The position numbers were made by a program, and so were the translations under genes. This document shows, piece by piece, positions 55,920-64,000 of a stretch of DNA of 64,000 bases. Within the stretch, counting starts at the first letter, position 1. Each line of letters opens with the position of its first letter. Below the pieces are notes generated by a model. The model saw only the letters and a list, made by a program, of their open reading frames with translations. It searched no databases and was not told the origin of the DNA. Origin of the DNA: Tsukamurella sp. M9C (lineage in GTDB: Bacteria; Actinomycetota; Actinomycetes; Mycobacteriales; Mycobacteriaceae); the NCBI RefSeq assembly GCF_020169415.1, contig NZ_JAIULG010000003.1, positions 1-64,000 of the forward strand, in the 5' to 3' direction.

Positions 55920-56369
55920 CTAGGCCTTGCTGACCGAGTAGAAGACGGCGTTGGGGACGGCACCGGCCTGGACCGAACTCACGGTGACGACGTAGCCCTT
56001 GCCCGAGAACTGCGCGGACCGGGTGGCGTTGTCGGGCGTGCCGGCACCGGCGCCGAGTGCCAGGTAGCCCGCGTCGGTGAGCTTGCGCGTCGCGGCGTCG
56101 TAGCCACCGTCGCCGGCCTGCACCGTCACGTTGTAGACGGTGACGCCGCCCTGCGAGCGCTCCCCGGCGTCGATGAGATTGCCGTCGACGATCGGCACCT
56201 CGGCCTTCGGGAAGGACGCGGGCAGGGTGACGGTGGCGGCGGGCGTGTCCTTGGTCTCGTCCCCGCAGCCGGCGGCCCCGAGGAGCAGCGCCGCCGCGGT
56301 CAGGGCGCCGAAGACGCCCCGCGCAACCCGCGCGATCGAAGTGGTCGGACGATCCGTCGACTGGTCCAT
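55920..56369 (-). CDS. Small lipoprotein of unknown function
   Basis: From ATG 56369 (GGGAG five bases before it) the product has 149 residues: an N-terminal cytoplasmic stretch, the hydrophobic signal RGVFGALTAAALLLGAAGC with lipobox AAGC, and a roughly 100-residue domain with a repeated strand pattern (GGVTVYNVTVQAGDGGYDAATRKLTDAGYLAL, GKGYVVTVSSVQAGAVPNAVFYSV). The domain looks like a LytR_C or divisome-type small alpha/beta fold but I cannot assign it. Its stop lies 2 bases from the convergent AAA ATPase stop. It is divergent from the mrp operon. Confidence 0.65.
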   Translation of the reverse strand: MDQSTDRPTTSIARVARGVFGALTAAALLLGAAGCGDETKDTPAATVTLPASFPKAEVPIVDGNLIDAGERSQGGVTVYNVTVQAGDGGYDAATRKLTDAGYLALGAGAGTPDNATRSAQFSGKGYVVTVSSVQAGAVPNAVFYSVSKA

Positions 56370-56434
56370 GCAGCTCCCGACATGCCTACCGGTAGAATTC
56401 CAAAAGAACGACACCCCGCTCACAAAAGGACGGA

Positions 56435-59338
56435 GTGCCCTTGCTTGTCATCCTTGTCTGTTTGTCACTGGCGACCTTAGCCGCACCCATCGTGGTCGGT
56501 CGCTTCGGCGCGCGCGGATTCCTGGCGCTCGCCCTGGCGCCCGCCGCGGCCCTGGTCTGGATCGTCACCGTCTGGCCCGTCTCCGGCGAGCCCGACCGCA
56601 CGGAGTCCCTGCAGTGGGTCCCGGCACTGAACATGAACGTCGACCTGCGGCTCACGCCGCTCGCCGCGGTCATGTCGGTCCTCGTGCTCGGTATCGGCGC
56701 GGTCATCCTCGTCTACTGCGCGGGCTACTTCACGGGCGTCACCAACACTCGCAAGCTGCCCACCTTCGCGGCCGAACTGGTCGCCTTCATGGCCGTGATG
56801 TTCGGCCTCGTGGTCAGCGACAACATGCTGGTCATGTACGTCTTCTGGGAGCTCACCTCGGTGCTGAGCTTCCTCCTCGTCGGCTATTACGCCGAGCGCG
56901 CCACCAGCCGCCGCGCCGCGACGCAGGCGCTGCTCGTGACCACGCTCGGCGGCCTCGCGATGCTGGTCGGCATCATCGAACTGGGCGAGCACTACGGCAC
57001 GTACCTGTTCTCCGAGGTCATCGCCCGCGCCGTCGGCGACCCGTCGACGATCTCCATCGGCGTCGAGGTGGGCGTCGTGCTCATCCTCATCGGCGCGATC
57101 AGCAAGTCGGCGATCGTGCCCTTCCACTTCTGGCTCCCCGGCGCCATGGCCGCGCCGACGCCCGTCTCCGGCTACCTGCACGCCGCCGCCATGGTGAAGG
57201 CCGGCGTCTTCCTCGTCGCGCTGCTCGCTCCCGCCTTCGCGCACCTCACGTCGTGGCGGGTCATCGTGCTGGGCCTCGGCATCCTCACGATGATCCTGGC
57301 CGGCTGGCGCGCCCTGCGGGAGTTCGACCTCAAGCTGATCCTGGCCTTCGGCACGGTCAGCCAGCTCGGCATGCTCATGGTGCTCGTCGGCACGGGCGAG
57401 CGGAACGTCGCGCTCGCAGGCATGACGATGCTCACCGCGCACGCCCTGTTCAAGGCGACGCTGTTCATGGTGGTCGGCATCATCGACCACGCCACCGGCA
57501 CGCGCGACATCCGGCGCCTGGCCCGGCTCGGCGACCGCCAGAAGGTGCTCGCGGTGATCGCCGCGCTGGCCGCCGCGTCGATGGCCGGCATCCCGCCGCT
57601 GTACGGCTTCGTCGGCAAGGAGGCGGCGCTCGAGACGATGCTGCACGCCTCGCTGCCGTCGCCGCTCCCGCTCATCCTGCTGGTGGGCATGTGCGCCGGC
57701 TCCGCGCTGACGGTGGCCTACAGCATCCGCTTCCTGTGGGGCGCCTTCGGCCGCAAAGGCCAGGCCAAGCCCACCAGTGCCGTCGAGAACATGCACGCGA
57801 TCAGCCCGCTCTTCCTGGCCGGCCCCGCGCTGCTCGCCGTCCTCAGCCTGATCGACGGGATCTTCTCGCCCTGGCTCGACCACGTGCTGGCCGAGTACCC
57901 GGACCGGTCCTTCCCGCCCGCCGAGGACCCGTACCACCTCGCGCTGTGGCACGGCTTCACGCTGCCGCTGCTGCTGACCGTGCTGATCATCGCGACGGGC
58001 ATCGTCATCGTGCAGCCGCACAGCCCGTTCTCGCGGCTGCGCCAGCGCAACAGCGTCCTGCTCGGCAACGCGGACCGGCTCTACGACGCCACGCTCCGCG
58101 GCGCCGACGTGCTGTCGCTGCGCATGACGCAGAGCACGCAGCGCGGTTCGCTGCCGCTCACCCAGGGCACGATCCTGCTGACGCTGGTGCTGCTGCCACT
58201 CGTGGTCCTGGCCTTCGGCACCCGCGCGCGACCCGACATGCGGATCGAGGCCTCGCCGCTGTTCCTGGCGATCTCGCTGCTCATGTGCGCCGCCGCGCTC
58301 ACCGCGGTGCTGCTGCGGAACCGCCTGGCGACGGTGCTCGTCGTCGGCGTCACCGGCTACGGCACGGGCGTGATCTTCGCGATCTACGGCGCCCCCGACC
58401 TGGCGCTCACGCAGTTCCTGGTCGAGACGTTGACCCTGGTGATCTTCGTGCTGGTGCTGCGCAAGCTGCCCGCGGAGGCGCCGATCACCGGCAGCCGTCC
58501 GTCGCGGGTGGCGCGCGCGCTGCTCGGCGTCGCCGTGGCGGCGATGGTGGTCGTGGTGGCGATCGCGGCGCGCGCCGCGCGAGTGGCCGCCCCCGTCGCG
58601 GACCGGCTGCCGGAGCAGGCCTACAAGTTCGGCTACGGCCACAACACGGTCAACGTGATCCTGGTCGACATCCGCGCCTGGGACACCTTCGGCGAGATCT
58701 CGGTACTGCTGGTGGCGGCGACGGGCGTCGCCTCGCTGGTCTTCCGCAACCGCCGCTTCGGCTCGGCGCCCCGTGTCAGCGCGGAGGCCGCCGCCGCGGC
58801 CGCCGCCGCTCCCGGCACCACCTGGCTGCGGGGCAGCGCCCTCCGCGACCCGCGGCACCGCTCGCTGGTCCTGGAGATCACCTCCCGCATGGCCTTCCCC
58901 ACGATCATGGTGGTCTCGGTCTACTTCTTCTTCGCGGGCCACAACGCGCCCGGCGGCGGCTTCGCCGGCGGCCTCACGGCCGGACTCGCGCTGGTGCTGC
59001 GCTACCTCGCGGGCGGCCGGTACGAGATCGGCGAGGCCCTCCCGCTCGACGCGGGCCGGATCCTCGGCACGGGCCTGCTGCTCGCGGCGGGCGGCACCAT
59101 CGTCTCGCTGCTCGCGGGCGCGCCGGCCATGTCGTCGGTCGCCTTCGAGTTCACCCTGCCGGTCTTCGGTGACGTCAAGGTGGTGACTGCGCTGATCTTC
59201 GACGCCGGCGTGTACCTCATCGTCGTGGGCCTGGTGCTCGACGTCCTGCGCAGCCTGGGAGCACGACTCGACCTGGAGGGATCCCCCGCCGACATGACCT
59301 CGCCCCTGCCCGTCCAGACGGGGGGTGGCGCGCGATGA
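56435..59338 (+). CDS. mrpA: Na+/H+ antiporter subunit A fused to subunit B (MrpAB)
   Basis: The 967-residue polytopic protein has the complex-I-like core (FGLVVSDNMLVMYVFWELTSVLSFLLVGYY, IVPFHFWLPGAMAAPTPVSGYLHAAAMVKAGVFLV, FGTVSQLGMLMVLVG). An MbhD/E-like part follows (TGYGTGVIFAIYGAPDLALTQFLVETLTLVIFVLVLRKLP). From about residue 810 an MrpB domain is fused (AFPTIMVVSVYFFFAGHNAPGGGFAGGLTAGLALVLRYLAGG). With the next five genes it forms a proton-driven Na+ exporter in the membrane. The start is GTG 56435 after AAAGGA. Its last 4 bases overlap mrpC. Confidence 0.93.
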   Translation: MPLLVILVCLSLATLAAPIVVGRFGARGFLALALAPAAALVWIVTVWPVSGEPDRTESLQWVPALNMNVDLRLTPLAAVMSVLVLGIGAVILVYCAGYFTGVTNTRKLPTFAAELVAFMAVMFGLVVSDNMLVMYVFWELTSVLSFLLVGYYAERATSRRAATQALLVTTLGGLAMLVGIIELGEHYGTYLFSEVIARAVGDPSTISIGVEVGVVLILIGAISKSAIVPFHFWLPGAMAAPTPVSGYLHAAAMVKAGVFLVALLAPAFAHLTSWRVIVLGLGILTMILAGWRALREFDLKLILAFGTVSQLGMLMVLVGTGERNVALAGMTMLTAHALFKATLFMVVGIIDHATGTRDIRRLARLGDRQKVLAVIAALAAASMAGIPPLYGFVGKEAALETMLHASLPSPLPLILLVGMCAGSALTVAYSIRFLWGAFGRKGQAKPTSAVENMHAISPLFLAGPALLAVLSLIDGIFSPWLDHVLAEYPDRSFPPAEDPYHLALWHGFTLPLLLTVLIIATGIVIVQPHSPFSRLRQRNSVLLGNADRLYDATLRGADVLSLRMTQSTQRGSLPLTQGTILLTLVLLPLVVLAFGTRARPDMRIEASPLFLAISLLMCAAALTAVLLRNRLATVLVVGVTGYGTGVIFAIYGAPDLALTQFLVETLTLVIFVLVLRKLPAEAPITGSRPSRVARALLGVAVAAMVVVVAIAARAARVAAPVADRLPEQAYKFGYGHNTVNVILVDIRAWDTFGEISVLLVAATGVASLVFRNRRFGSAPRVSAEAAAAAAAAPGTTWLRGSALRDPRHRSLVLEITSRMAFPTIMVVSVYFFFAGHNAPGGGFAGGLTAGLALVLRYLAGGRYEIGEALPLDAGRILGTGLLLAAGGTIVSLLAGAPAMSSVAFEFTLPVFGDVKVVTALIFDAGVYLIVVGLVLDVLRSLGARLDLEGSPADMTSPLPVQTGGGAR

Positions 59339-59925
59339 TCGTCGACATCGGTCTCTTCGCCGTGATCGCCGTCATGGTCGCCACCGGCGTGTACCTGCTC
59401 CTGGACCGCAGCCTCACCCGCATGCTGATGGGCATCATCCTGTTCGGCAACGCGGTGAACCTGCTGATCCTCGCGCTGTCCTCCCCGCCCGGGAACCCGC
59501 CCATCGTCGGGTACTTCTCGGAGGGACGCCTGACGGACGCGGATCCGTTGGCGCAGGCGATGATCCTCACCGCCATCGTCATCACGATGGGCATGGCGGC
59601 GTTCATCCTCGCGCTGGCCTACCGCTCCTTCACCATCAACACCGACGACGAGGTCGACGACGACCCCGAGGACACGAAGGTCCTCGAGCGCGACGTCGAC
59701 GTCGCGGCCGACGATCCCGACTACGACGCCTCCGACGATCCGATCACCGGCGCACCGTCGGCCCTGGGCGACGCGTACGGCCCCGACGGCGAGCTGCTCT
59801 CCGCCGAGGAGCTCAAGCGGGCCCGCGTCGACGTCGTCGACACCGGGGCGCTGCCGCTGCCCGCCGTGCCGCGCGAGAAGCAACTCCCGCCGGGCGAGAA
59901 GAGCGAGCAGGAGGGCGAGCGATGA
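59335..59925 (+). CDS. mrpC: Na+/H+ antiporter subunit C with long acidic tail
   Basis: The first ~105 residues are a NuoK-like three-helix subunit (GVYLLLDRSLTRMLMGIILFGNAVNLLILALSSP, AMILTAIVITMGMAAFILALAYRSF). The remaining ~90 residues form a soluble, highly acidic tail (DDEVDDDPEDTK, VAADDPDYDASDDP), so the protein (196 residues) is much longer than the usual 110-125. The tail is probably cytoplasmic and of unknown use. It is coupled at both ends by four-base overlaps. Confidence 0.92.
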   Translation: MIVDIGLFAVIAVMVATGVYLLLDRSLTRMLMGIILFGNAVNLLILALSSPPGNPPIVGYFSEGRLTDADPLAQAMILTAIVITMGMAAFILALAYRSFTINTDDEVDDDPEDTKVLERDVDVAADDPDYDASDDPITGAPSALGDAYGPDGELLSAEELKRARVDVVDTGALPLPAVPREKQLPPGEKSEQEGER

Positions 59926-61592
59926 CCGAATCGATGATGCTCGCCCTCATCCCGCTGCCCACGGTGCTGCCGATCGTGGCGGCCGCGATCACCATGGTGA
60001 TGGGCCGGCACCCGCGGCTGCAGCGCCTGATCTCGCTGATCTCCCTCGTGGCGATCGTCGCGGTCGCGGCGCTGATGCTCTACTACACCGACCGGCACGG
60101 CACCGTCGCGCTGCACGTCGGCGGCTGGGGCGACCGCGACGGCAAGGGCGGGCCGCTGGGCATCACCCTCGTCGCCGACCAGCTCGCGGCACTCATGGTG
60201 CTGGTCTCCGCGATCGTGCTGCTGGGCGTCCTCGTGTACTCGGTGGGACAGGGTATCCGCGACGGCGACGAGCACCAGCCCGTCTCGATCTTCTACCCCA
60301 CATACCTGATCCTCGCGGCGGGCGTGTGCAACGCCTTCCTGGCGGGCGACCTGTTCAACTTGTTCGTCTCCTTCGAGATGCTGCTCGCGGCATCGTTCGT
60401 GCTCCTGACGGTCGGCGGCAGCGCCGACCGGATCCGGGCGGGCGTCTCGTACGTGATGGTCTCGATGGTCTCGTCGGTGGTCTTCCTGCTCGGCATCGGC
60501 TACGCCTACTTCGCGACGGGCACGCTCAACCTCGCGGACATGGCGATCCGGCTGCAGGACCTACCGTCGGGCACGCGGACCACGCTGTTCGCCGTGCTGC
60601 TCGTGGCCTTCGGGATCAAGGCGGCGGTCTTCCCGCTCTCGACCTGGCTGCCCGACTCCTATCCGACGGCGCCCGCCCCGGTCACCGCGGTCTTCGCCGG
60701 CTTGCTCACCAAAGTCGGTGTGTACGCGATCATCCGCGCGCACACGCTGCTCTTCCCGGGCGGCTCGCTCGACGACGTGCTGATGATCGCCGGCCTGCTC
60801 ACCATGATCGTGGGTATCCTCGGCGCGATCGCCCAGACCGACATCAAGCGCCTGCTCTCGTTCACGCTGGTCAGCCACATCGGCTACATGATCTTCGGCA
60901 TCGGTCTCTCCACGCCACTGGGCCTGAGCTCGACGATCTACTACGTGGTGCACCACATCCTCGTGCAGACGACGCTGTTCCTCGTGGTGGGCCTCATCGA
61001 GCGGCAGGCGGGCGCGGCCTCGCTGCGCCGCCTCGGCGGGCTCGCCGCGGCCAGCCCGGTGCTCGCGATCCTGTTCTTCCTGCCGGCCCTGAACCTCGGT
61101 GGCATCCCGCCGTTCTCGGGCTTCGTCGGCAAGGTGGGCCTCCTCGAGGCCGGCGTGCGACAGGGCTCGGTGCTGGCGTGGGTGCTGGTCGCGGGCAGCG
61201 TGATCACCAGCCTGCTCACCCTGTACGCGGTGATCCGGGTGTGGACCAAGGCCTTCTGGCGCCCCCGCTCGGACGCTCCCGAGGGAGAACTGGCGGTCGC
61301 GCACCCGGAGGCCCTGCTCGACGACGCCGACGTCATCGAGTTCGCCGACCGCGAGGACCCGGGCCGCATGCCGATGAGCATGGTCGCGCCCACCGCCGGC
61401 CTGCTCGGCGTGGGCCTGATCCTCGCGATCTTCGCGGGCCCGATGTTCGACGTCACGGACCGCGCCGCGGACCAGCTCATCGGCCGGGCGGACTACATCG
61501 AGGCCGTGCTCGGCCCCGAGGCCCTGGAGAAGCTCAAGACGCCCGACGGTGCGCCCGTCACCGTCGGGCCACAGGGAGGCGCGCATGGCTAG
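59922..61592 (+). CDS. mrpD: Na+/H+ antiporter subunit D
   Basis: The 556-residue NuoL/M/N-like subunit contains FLAGDLFNLFVSFEMLLAASFVLL with the conserved Glu, then FGIKAAVFPLSTWLPDSYPTAPAPVTAVFAGLLTKVGVYAIIR with the conserved Lys, and FTLVSHIGYMIFGIGL. These are the proton-channel residues of the family. A hydrophilic loop after the last core helices (DADVIEFADREDPGRM) precedes a final span. It is the main partner of MrpA in the antiporter. Start ATG 59922 overlaps the mrpC stop, and its end overlaps mrpE by eight bases. Confidence 0.94.
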   Translation: MTESMMLALIPLPTVLPIVAAAITMVMGRHPRLQRLISLISLVAIVAVAALMLYYTDRHGTVALHVGGWGDRDGKGGPLGITLVADQLAALMVLVSAIVLLGVLVYSVGQGIRDGDEHQPVSIFYPTYLILAAGVCNAFLAGDLFNLFVSFEMLLAASFVLLTVGGSADRIRAGVSYVMVSMVSSVVFLLGIGYAYFATGTLNLADMAIRLQDLPSGTRTTLFAVLLVAFGIKAAVFPLSTWLPDSYPTAPAPVTAVFAGLLTKVGVYAIIRAHTLLFPGGSLDDVLMIAGLLTMIVGILGAIAQTDIKRLLSFTLVSHIGYMIFGIGLSTPLGLSSTIYYVVHHILVQTTLFLVVGLIERQAGAASLRRLGGLAAASPVLAILFFLPALNLGGIPPFSGFVGKVGLLEAGVRQGSVLAWVLVAGSVITSLLTLYAVIRVWTKAFWRPRSDAPEGELAVAHPEALLDDADVIEFADREDPGRMPMSMVAPTAGLLGVGLILAIFAGPMFDVTDRAADQLIGRADYIEAVLGPEALEKLKTPDGAPVTVGPQGGAHG

Positions 61593-62283
61593 GCGACTCG
61601 TGACGAGGGTCCTGCCGGACCTGCGCGACGGCCGCGCCGTCGGCGTCAAGGTGGCGCAGCTGATCTGGCTCGACGCGGTGTGGGTGATGCTGTGGGGCAG
61701 CGTGACCTGGGGCAACATCGCCGGCGGCCTGCTGGTGGGCCTCGCGATCCTGCTGCTGCTCCCCCTACCGCCGGTCCCGGTCGAGGGCCGCGTGCACGTC
61801 GGCTCGCTGCTCAAGCTGATCGGCGTCTTCCTCGTGGAGATGTTCCGCTCGTCGATCGAGGTGGCCTGGCTGGCGATCCGGCCCGGCGGGATGCCGCTGA
61901 GCGCGGTGCTCCGCGCCAAGGTCTCGATCAAGTCCGACCTGGTGCTCACGCTGCTGGTCGACATGATGAACCTGATCCCCGGCACGATGGTGCTGGAGAT
62001 CGACACCAAGCGGCGGCTGCTCTACGTGCACGTGGTCGACGTGAGCAGCGAGAAGGCGGTGCGGCAGTTCTACCGCAGCACAGCGCGTCTCGAGCGGCTG
62101 TTCATCAACGCCTTCGAGCGCGACAACGAGTGGCACGCCAGCCCGATGCACGGCATCGACGACGACGATTTCCACCACGTCACGCCCGGCGCCCGCGGCC
62201 TGGCGGGCGACGCCCGCCGCATGGCCGCGCCGGAGATCGCCTACCGCAAGGCACAGAGCACCGAGGGAGAGGAGAAGTCGTGA
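61585..62283 (+). CDS. mrpE: Na+/H+ antiporter subunit E
   Basis: The 232-residue subunit has two N-terminal spans (LIWLDAVWVMLWGSVTWGNIAGGLLVGLAILLLL), an amphipathic stretch and the MrpE core VEMFRSSIEVAWLAIRP, LVLTLLVDMMNLIPGTMVLEID and LLYVHVVD. The C-terminal ~60 residues are charged and extra compared with typical subunits. It is a small membrane component of the Mrp complex, with no catalytic residue known. It starts at ATG 61585 inside the last codons of mrpD. Confidence 0.92.
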   Translation: MARRLVTRVLPDLRDGRAVGVKVAQLIWLDAVWVMLWGSVTWGNIAGGLLVGLAILLLLPLPPVPVEGRVHVGSLLKLIGVFLVEMFRSSIEVAWLAIRPGGMPLSAVLRAKVSIKSDLVLTLLVDMMNLIPGTMVLEIDTKRRLLYVHVVDVSSEKAVRQFYRSTARLERLFINAFERDNEWHASPMHGIDDDDFHHVTPGARGLAGDARRMAAPEIAYRKAQSTEGEEKS

Positions 62284-62603
62284 CCGTCGTCTTCGTCATC
62301 ACCGGCGTGATCCTCATGACCGCCGCCTTCCTCACGGCCTACCGCCTGCTGCGCGGCCCGAACACCCTCGACCGCGTCGTCGCGGTGGACGCGCTCGTCG
62401 CGATCGCCGTCGGCGGGCTCGCCGTGTGGGCGGCGTACAGCCGCAACTCATCGGTGATCCCCGGGATCGTGGCGCTCTCGCTCGTCGGCTTCGTCGGCTC
62501 GGTCTCGGTGGTCCGGTTCCGGGTGCCCGACGATGCCGGGACGGCCCCGTCGCCGCCGGACGAGACGCCGGACATCGCGCCGCGGAACGGGGGCCTGCGA
62601 TGA
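62280..62603 (+). CDS. mrpF: Na+/H+ antiporter subunit F
   Basis: The 107-residue three-span subunit shows the MrpF pattern AYRLLRGPNTLDRVVAVDALVAIAVGGLAVW with the conserved Asp, followed by ALSLVGFVGSVSVVRF and a short hydrophilic end. It begins at GTG 62280 overlapping the mrpE stop and ends overlapping mrpG, so it is made stoichiometrically with its partners. MrpF is needed for assembly of the antiporter. Confidence 0.93.
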   Translation: MTVVFVITGVILMTAAFLTAYRLLRGPNTLDRVVAVDALVAIAVGGLAVWAAYSRNSSVIPGIVALSLVGFVGSVSVVRFRVPDDAGTAPSPPDETPDIAPRNGGLR

Positions 62604-62932
62604 TCGTCGACGTCGTCTCCTCGATCCTGTTCCTCACCGGCGCCGTCTTCGCCGTGACCGCCGCGATCGGCATCATCCGCTTCCCGGACACGCTGACCCG
62701 CATGCACGCGGCGACGAAGCCGCAGACCCTGGGCATGCTCCTGCTGCTGGCCGGCGCGATCGTCCGGATGACCGACTCGGTCGACGTGTGGATGCTGGTG
62801 CTGGCCGGGCTGTTCACGATGATCACCGCGCCCGCGGTCGCGCACCGGGTGGGCCGGGTGGCCTACCAGGAGCAGCGGCTGCGCGACAGCACCATCGACC
62901 CGGACCAGATGGAGACGGGCAGCCGCGACTAG
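62600..62932 (+). CDS. mrpG: Na+/H+ antiporter subunit G
   Basis: The 110-residue three-span subunit has the MrpG signature FAVTAAIGIIRFPDTLTRMHAATKPQTLGMLLLLAGAIV and FTMITAPAVAHRVGRVAY. It is the last gene of the operon (mrpAB-C-D-E-F-G), all rightward and overlapping. Only 16 bases separate its stop from that of the convergent PLP-dependent enzyme, with no clear hairpin. Confidence 0.93.
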   Translation: MIVDVVSSILFLTGAVFAVTAAIGIIRFPDTLTRMHAATKPQTLGMLLLLAGAIVRMTDSVDVWMLVLAGLFTMITAPAVAHRVGRVAYQEQRLRDSTIDPDQMETGSRD

Positions 62933-62948
62933 CGGCTCCTCCGGGCCG

Positions 62949-63953
62949 TCAGGCTCCGGACCGCCCGGACCAGCGCATTCGCGACCACGGCAGCGCGATC
63001 TCCGCCGGGTCGTCGACGAGCCGCGGCCCCACCGGTTCCGCCGTGTCGACGTGGTCGGCCAGCGCGCGCAGGTAGCGGTGCCCCGTGTCGGGCAGCACCT
63101 GGACGGTGGCGTCGACCGACGTGCCGTGTTGCCGTTCGTAGCCGGCCGCCACCTGCCCGGCGCCGGAGGACAGGCCGGCGAAGAGCGCCGCCTCACGGAG
63201 CAGCCGGTGGGTGCCGGCGCGGGCGACCTCGAACGACACCCAGTGGATCACGTCGTAGAGCCCGTGCCGCACGTTGTCGAACGGGATCGACGAGCCGATG
63301 CCGGCGATGAGCATGGCGGGATCCTCCACGTGCTCGGCGCCGAAGGTGACGCTGCCGAAGGGCTGCACGCCGACCAGCTCCACCGCCAGGCCCGCCTCCT
63401 CGAAGCCGAGTCGCAGTGCGCCGCTGGACACCCCCGAGCCGACGGGCGCGACGAGCCGCACCGCCGCGACTCCCTCGGCCGCCAGCTCCGCCGCCACGCC
63501 GCGGGCGATGTCGCGGTAGCCGAGGTAGTGCACCGGGTCGTGGTACTGCCGCATCCAGTGCAGCGACGGGTCCTGCGCGAGCAGTTCGGTGATGCGCCGG
63601 ACGCGGCGGTCCTGGTCGAGTTTGAGCGACGCCGACGGCGGCATCTGTTCGAGTTCGACTCCCAGGGCGAGGAGTTGGACCCGTAGGCCCTCGTCGATCG
63701 TGGTCGATCCGACGATGCGGCAGCGCACGCCCGCCTCGTGGCAGGCCAGGGCCAGGGCGTAGGCGTAGATGCCCGACGACGAGTCGATGACGGTGCCGCC
63801 CGGCCGGACCCGCCCCGCGTCGAGGGCGGCGCGGAGCGCGGCCCGCGCCGAGGCGACCTTCATCGATTCGAACCGCAGGAGGTACCGGTCGTCCGTGGCG
63901 CGGAGCAGGGCGGGGCGGCTCAGCGCCTCGGCGATGTGGCCGTCGATCCTCAT
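62949..63953 (-). CDS. PLP-dependent cysteine synthase/threonine dehydratase-like enzyme
   Basis: The 334-residue fold-type II PLP protein has the cofactor Lys in FESMKVASARAALRAAL, a substrate loop SSSGIYAYALALACHEAG in place of the usual SSGNTG, a glycine-rich phosphate site VAPVGSGVSSGALRLGF, and GLSSGAGQVAAGYERQ towards the end. It resembles SbnA-like and cysteine synthase paralogues but the loop changes argue against a plain O-acetylserine sulfhydrylase. The substrate is not deducible. Its ATG overlaps the stop of an upstream gene that runs off the window, so that neighbour probably shares its pathway. Confidence 0.82.
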   Translation of the reverse strand: MRIDGHIAEALSRPALLRATDDRYLLRFESMKVASARAALRAALDAGRVRPGGTVIDSSSGIYAYALALACHEAGVRCRIVGSTTIDEGLRVQLLALGVELEQMPPSASLKLDQDRRVRRITELLAQDPSLHWMRQYHDPVHYLGYRDIARGVAAELAAEGVAAVRLVAPVGSGVSSGALRLGFEEAGLAVELVGVQPFGSVTFGAEHVEDPAMLIAGIGSSIPFDNVRHGLYDVIHWVSFEVARAGTHRLLREAALFAGLSSGAGQVAAGYERQHGTSVDATVQVLPDTGHRYLRALADHVDTAEPVGPRLVDDPAEIALPWSRMRWSGRSGA

Positions 63954-64000
63954 GCGGCGCCGCCGATCACGATCGGGGCGTCGGACACGCGGAAGCCGAC
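63950..64000 (-). CDS. 3' end of a gene running off the right edge
   Basis: On the minus strand the last 16 codons read VGFRVSDAPIVIGGAA followed by TGA, which overlaps the ATG of the PLP-dependent enzyme (ATGA). The four-base coupling is the evidence that this is a real gene end. The fragment is too short to identify. Confidence 0.6.
   Translation of the reverse strand, partial: VGFRVSDAPIVIGGAA

Overview
The window is high-GC DNA with the codon use, GTG starts, IdeR-type iron boxes, CIRCE elements and lipoprotein families of a mycolic-acid actinobacterium (Mycobacteriales). The run groEL - moeA - psd - pssA - CDC48-like ATPase matches, in content and divergent orientation, the groEL2 neighbourhood of Mycobacterium tuberculosis as I remember it. 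The tandem DUF7373-type lipoproteins and the overall style suggest a Tsukamurella/Gordonia/Nocardia relative, with Tsukamurella my best guess at low confidence. No phage, insertion sequence, CRISPR array, tRNA or rRNA was seen.

Left part (1-11.3 kb): mostly housekeeping and small accessory genes. These are a carboxymuconolactone-decarboxylase-like protein, two VOC proteins, an ectoine hydroxylase without ectABC beside it, dihydrolipoyl dehydrogenase, a prolyl oligopeptidase operon, DoxX, an L,D-transpeptidase, an alpha/beta hydrolase, PPK2 and a TetR regulator. A 250-bp nested palindrome sits between two convergent genes at 7.6-7.85 kb.

Centre (11.3-35.4 kb): a complete siderophore locus. 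A leftward, translationally coupled operon (21.1 to 11.3 kb) encodes an ornithine/lysine N-monooxygenase, a formyltransferase, the four enzymes that make and activate 2,3-dihydroxybenzoate (EntA, E, B, C), and a heterodimeric ABC transporter with one degenerate ATP site. Divergent from it is a ferri-siderophore lipoprotein. A leftward pair encodes a siderophore-interacting reductase and an IucB-like acetyltransferase. A rightward operon encodes a free aryl carrier protein, an MbtH-like protein and a 2849-residue NRPS (C-A-T-E-C-A-T plus a TesB-type hotdog thioesterase). A second binding lipoprotein and a six-to-seven-span membrane protein follow. Four IdeR-like boxes lie at the divergent promoters, so the locus should be switched on by iron starvation. 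The genes predict a mixed catecholate-hydroxamate: dihydroxybenzoate, then a D-configured (probably basic) residue, then N5-formyl-N5-hydroxyornithine. The hotdog release domain in place of the usual alpha/beta-hydrolase thioesterase is the most unusual feature of the window.

Right part (35.4-64 kb): an LLM oxidoreductase, a GMC oxidoreductase divergent from a PucR-like regulator, a DinB-like protein, htpG, groEL with two tandem CIRCE operators, an SRPBCC protein, three tandem paralogous lipoproteins, an M20 peptidase with moeA, a GlsB-type membrane protein, psd-pssA, a CDC48-like AAA ATPase, a small lipoprotein, a complete six-gene mrp Na+/H+ antiporter operon with mrpA and mrpB fused, and a PLP-dependent enzyme coupled to a gene that runs off the right edge.

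At whole-window scale the non-palindromic octamer GACGGTGC/GCACCGTC recurs about forty times on both strands, including in coding frames that force the otherwise uncommon glycine codon GGT. This looks like a DNA-level signal.
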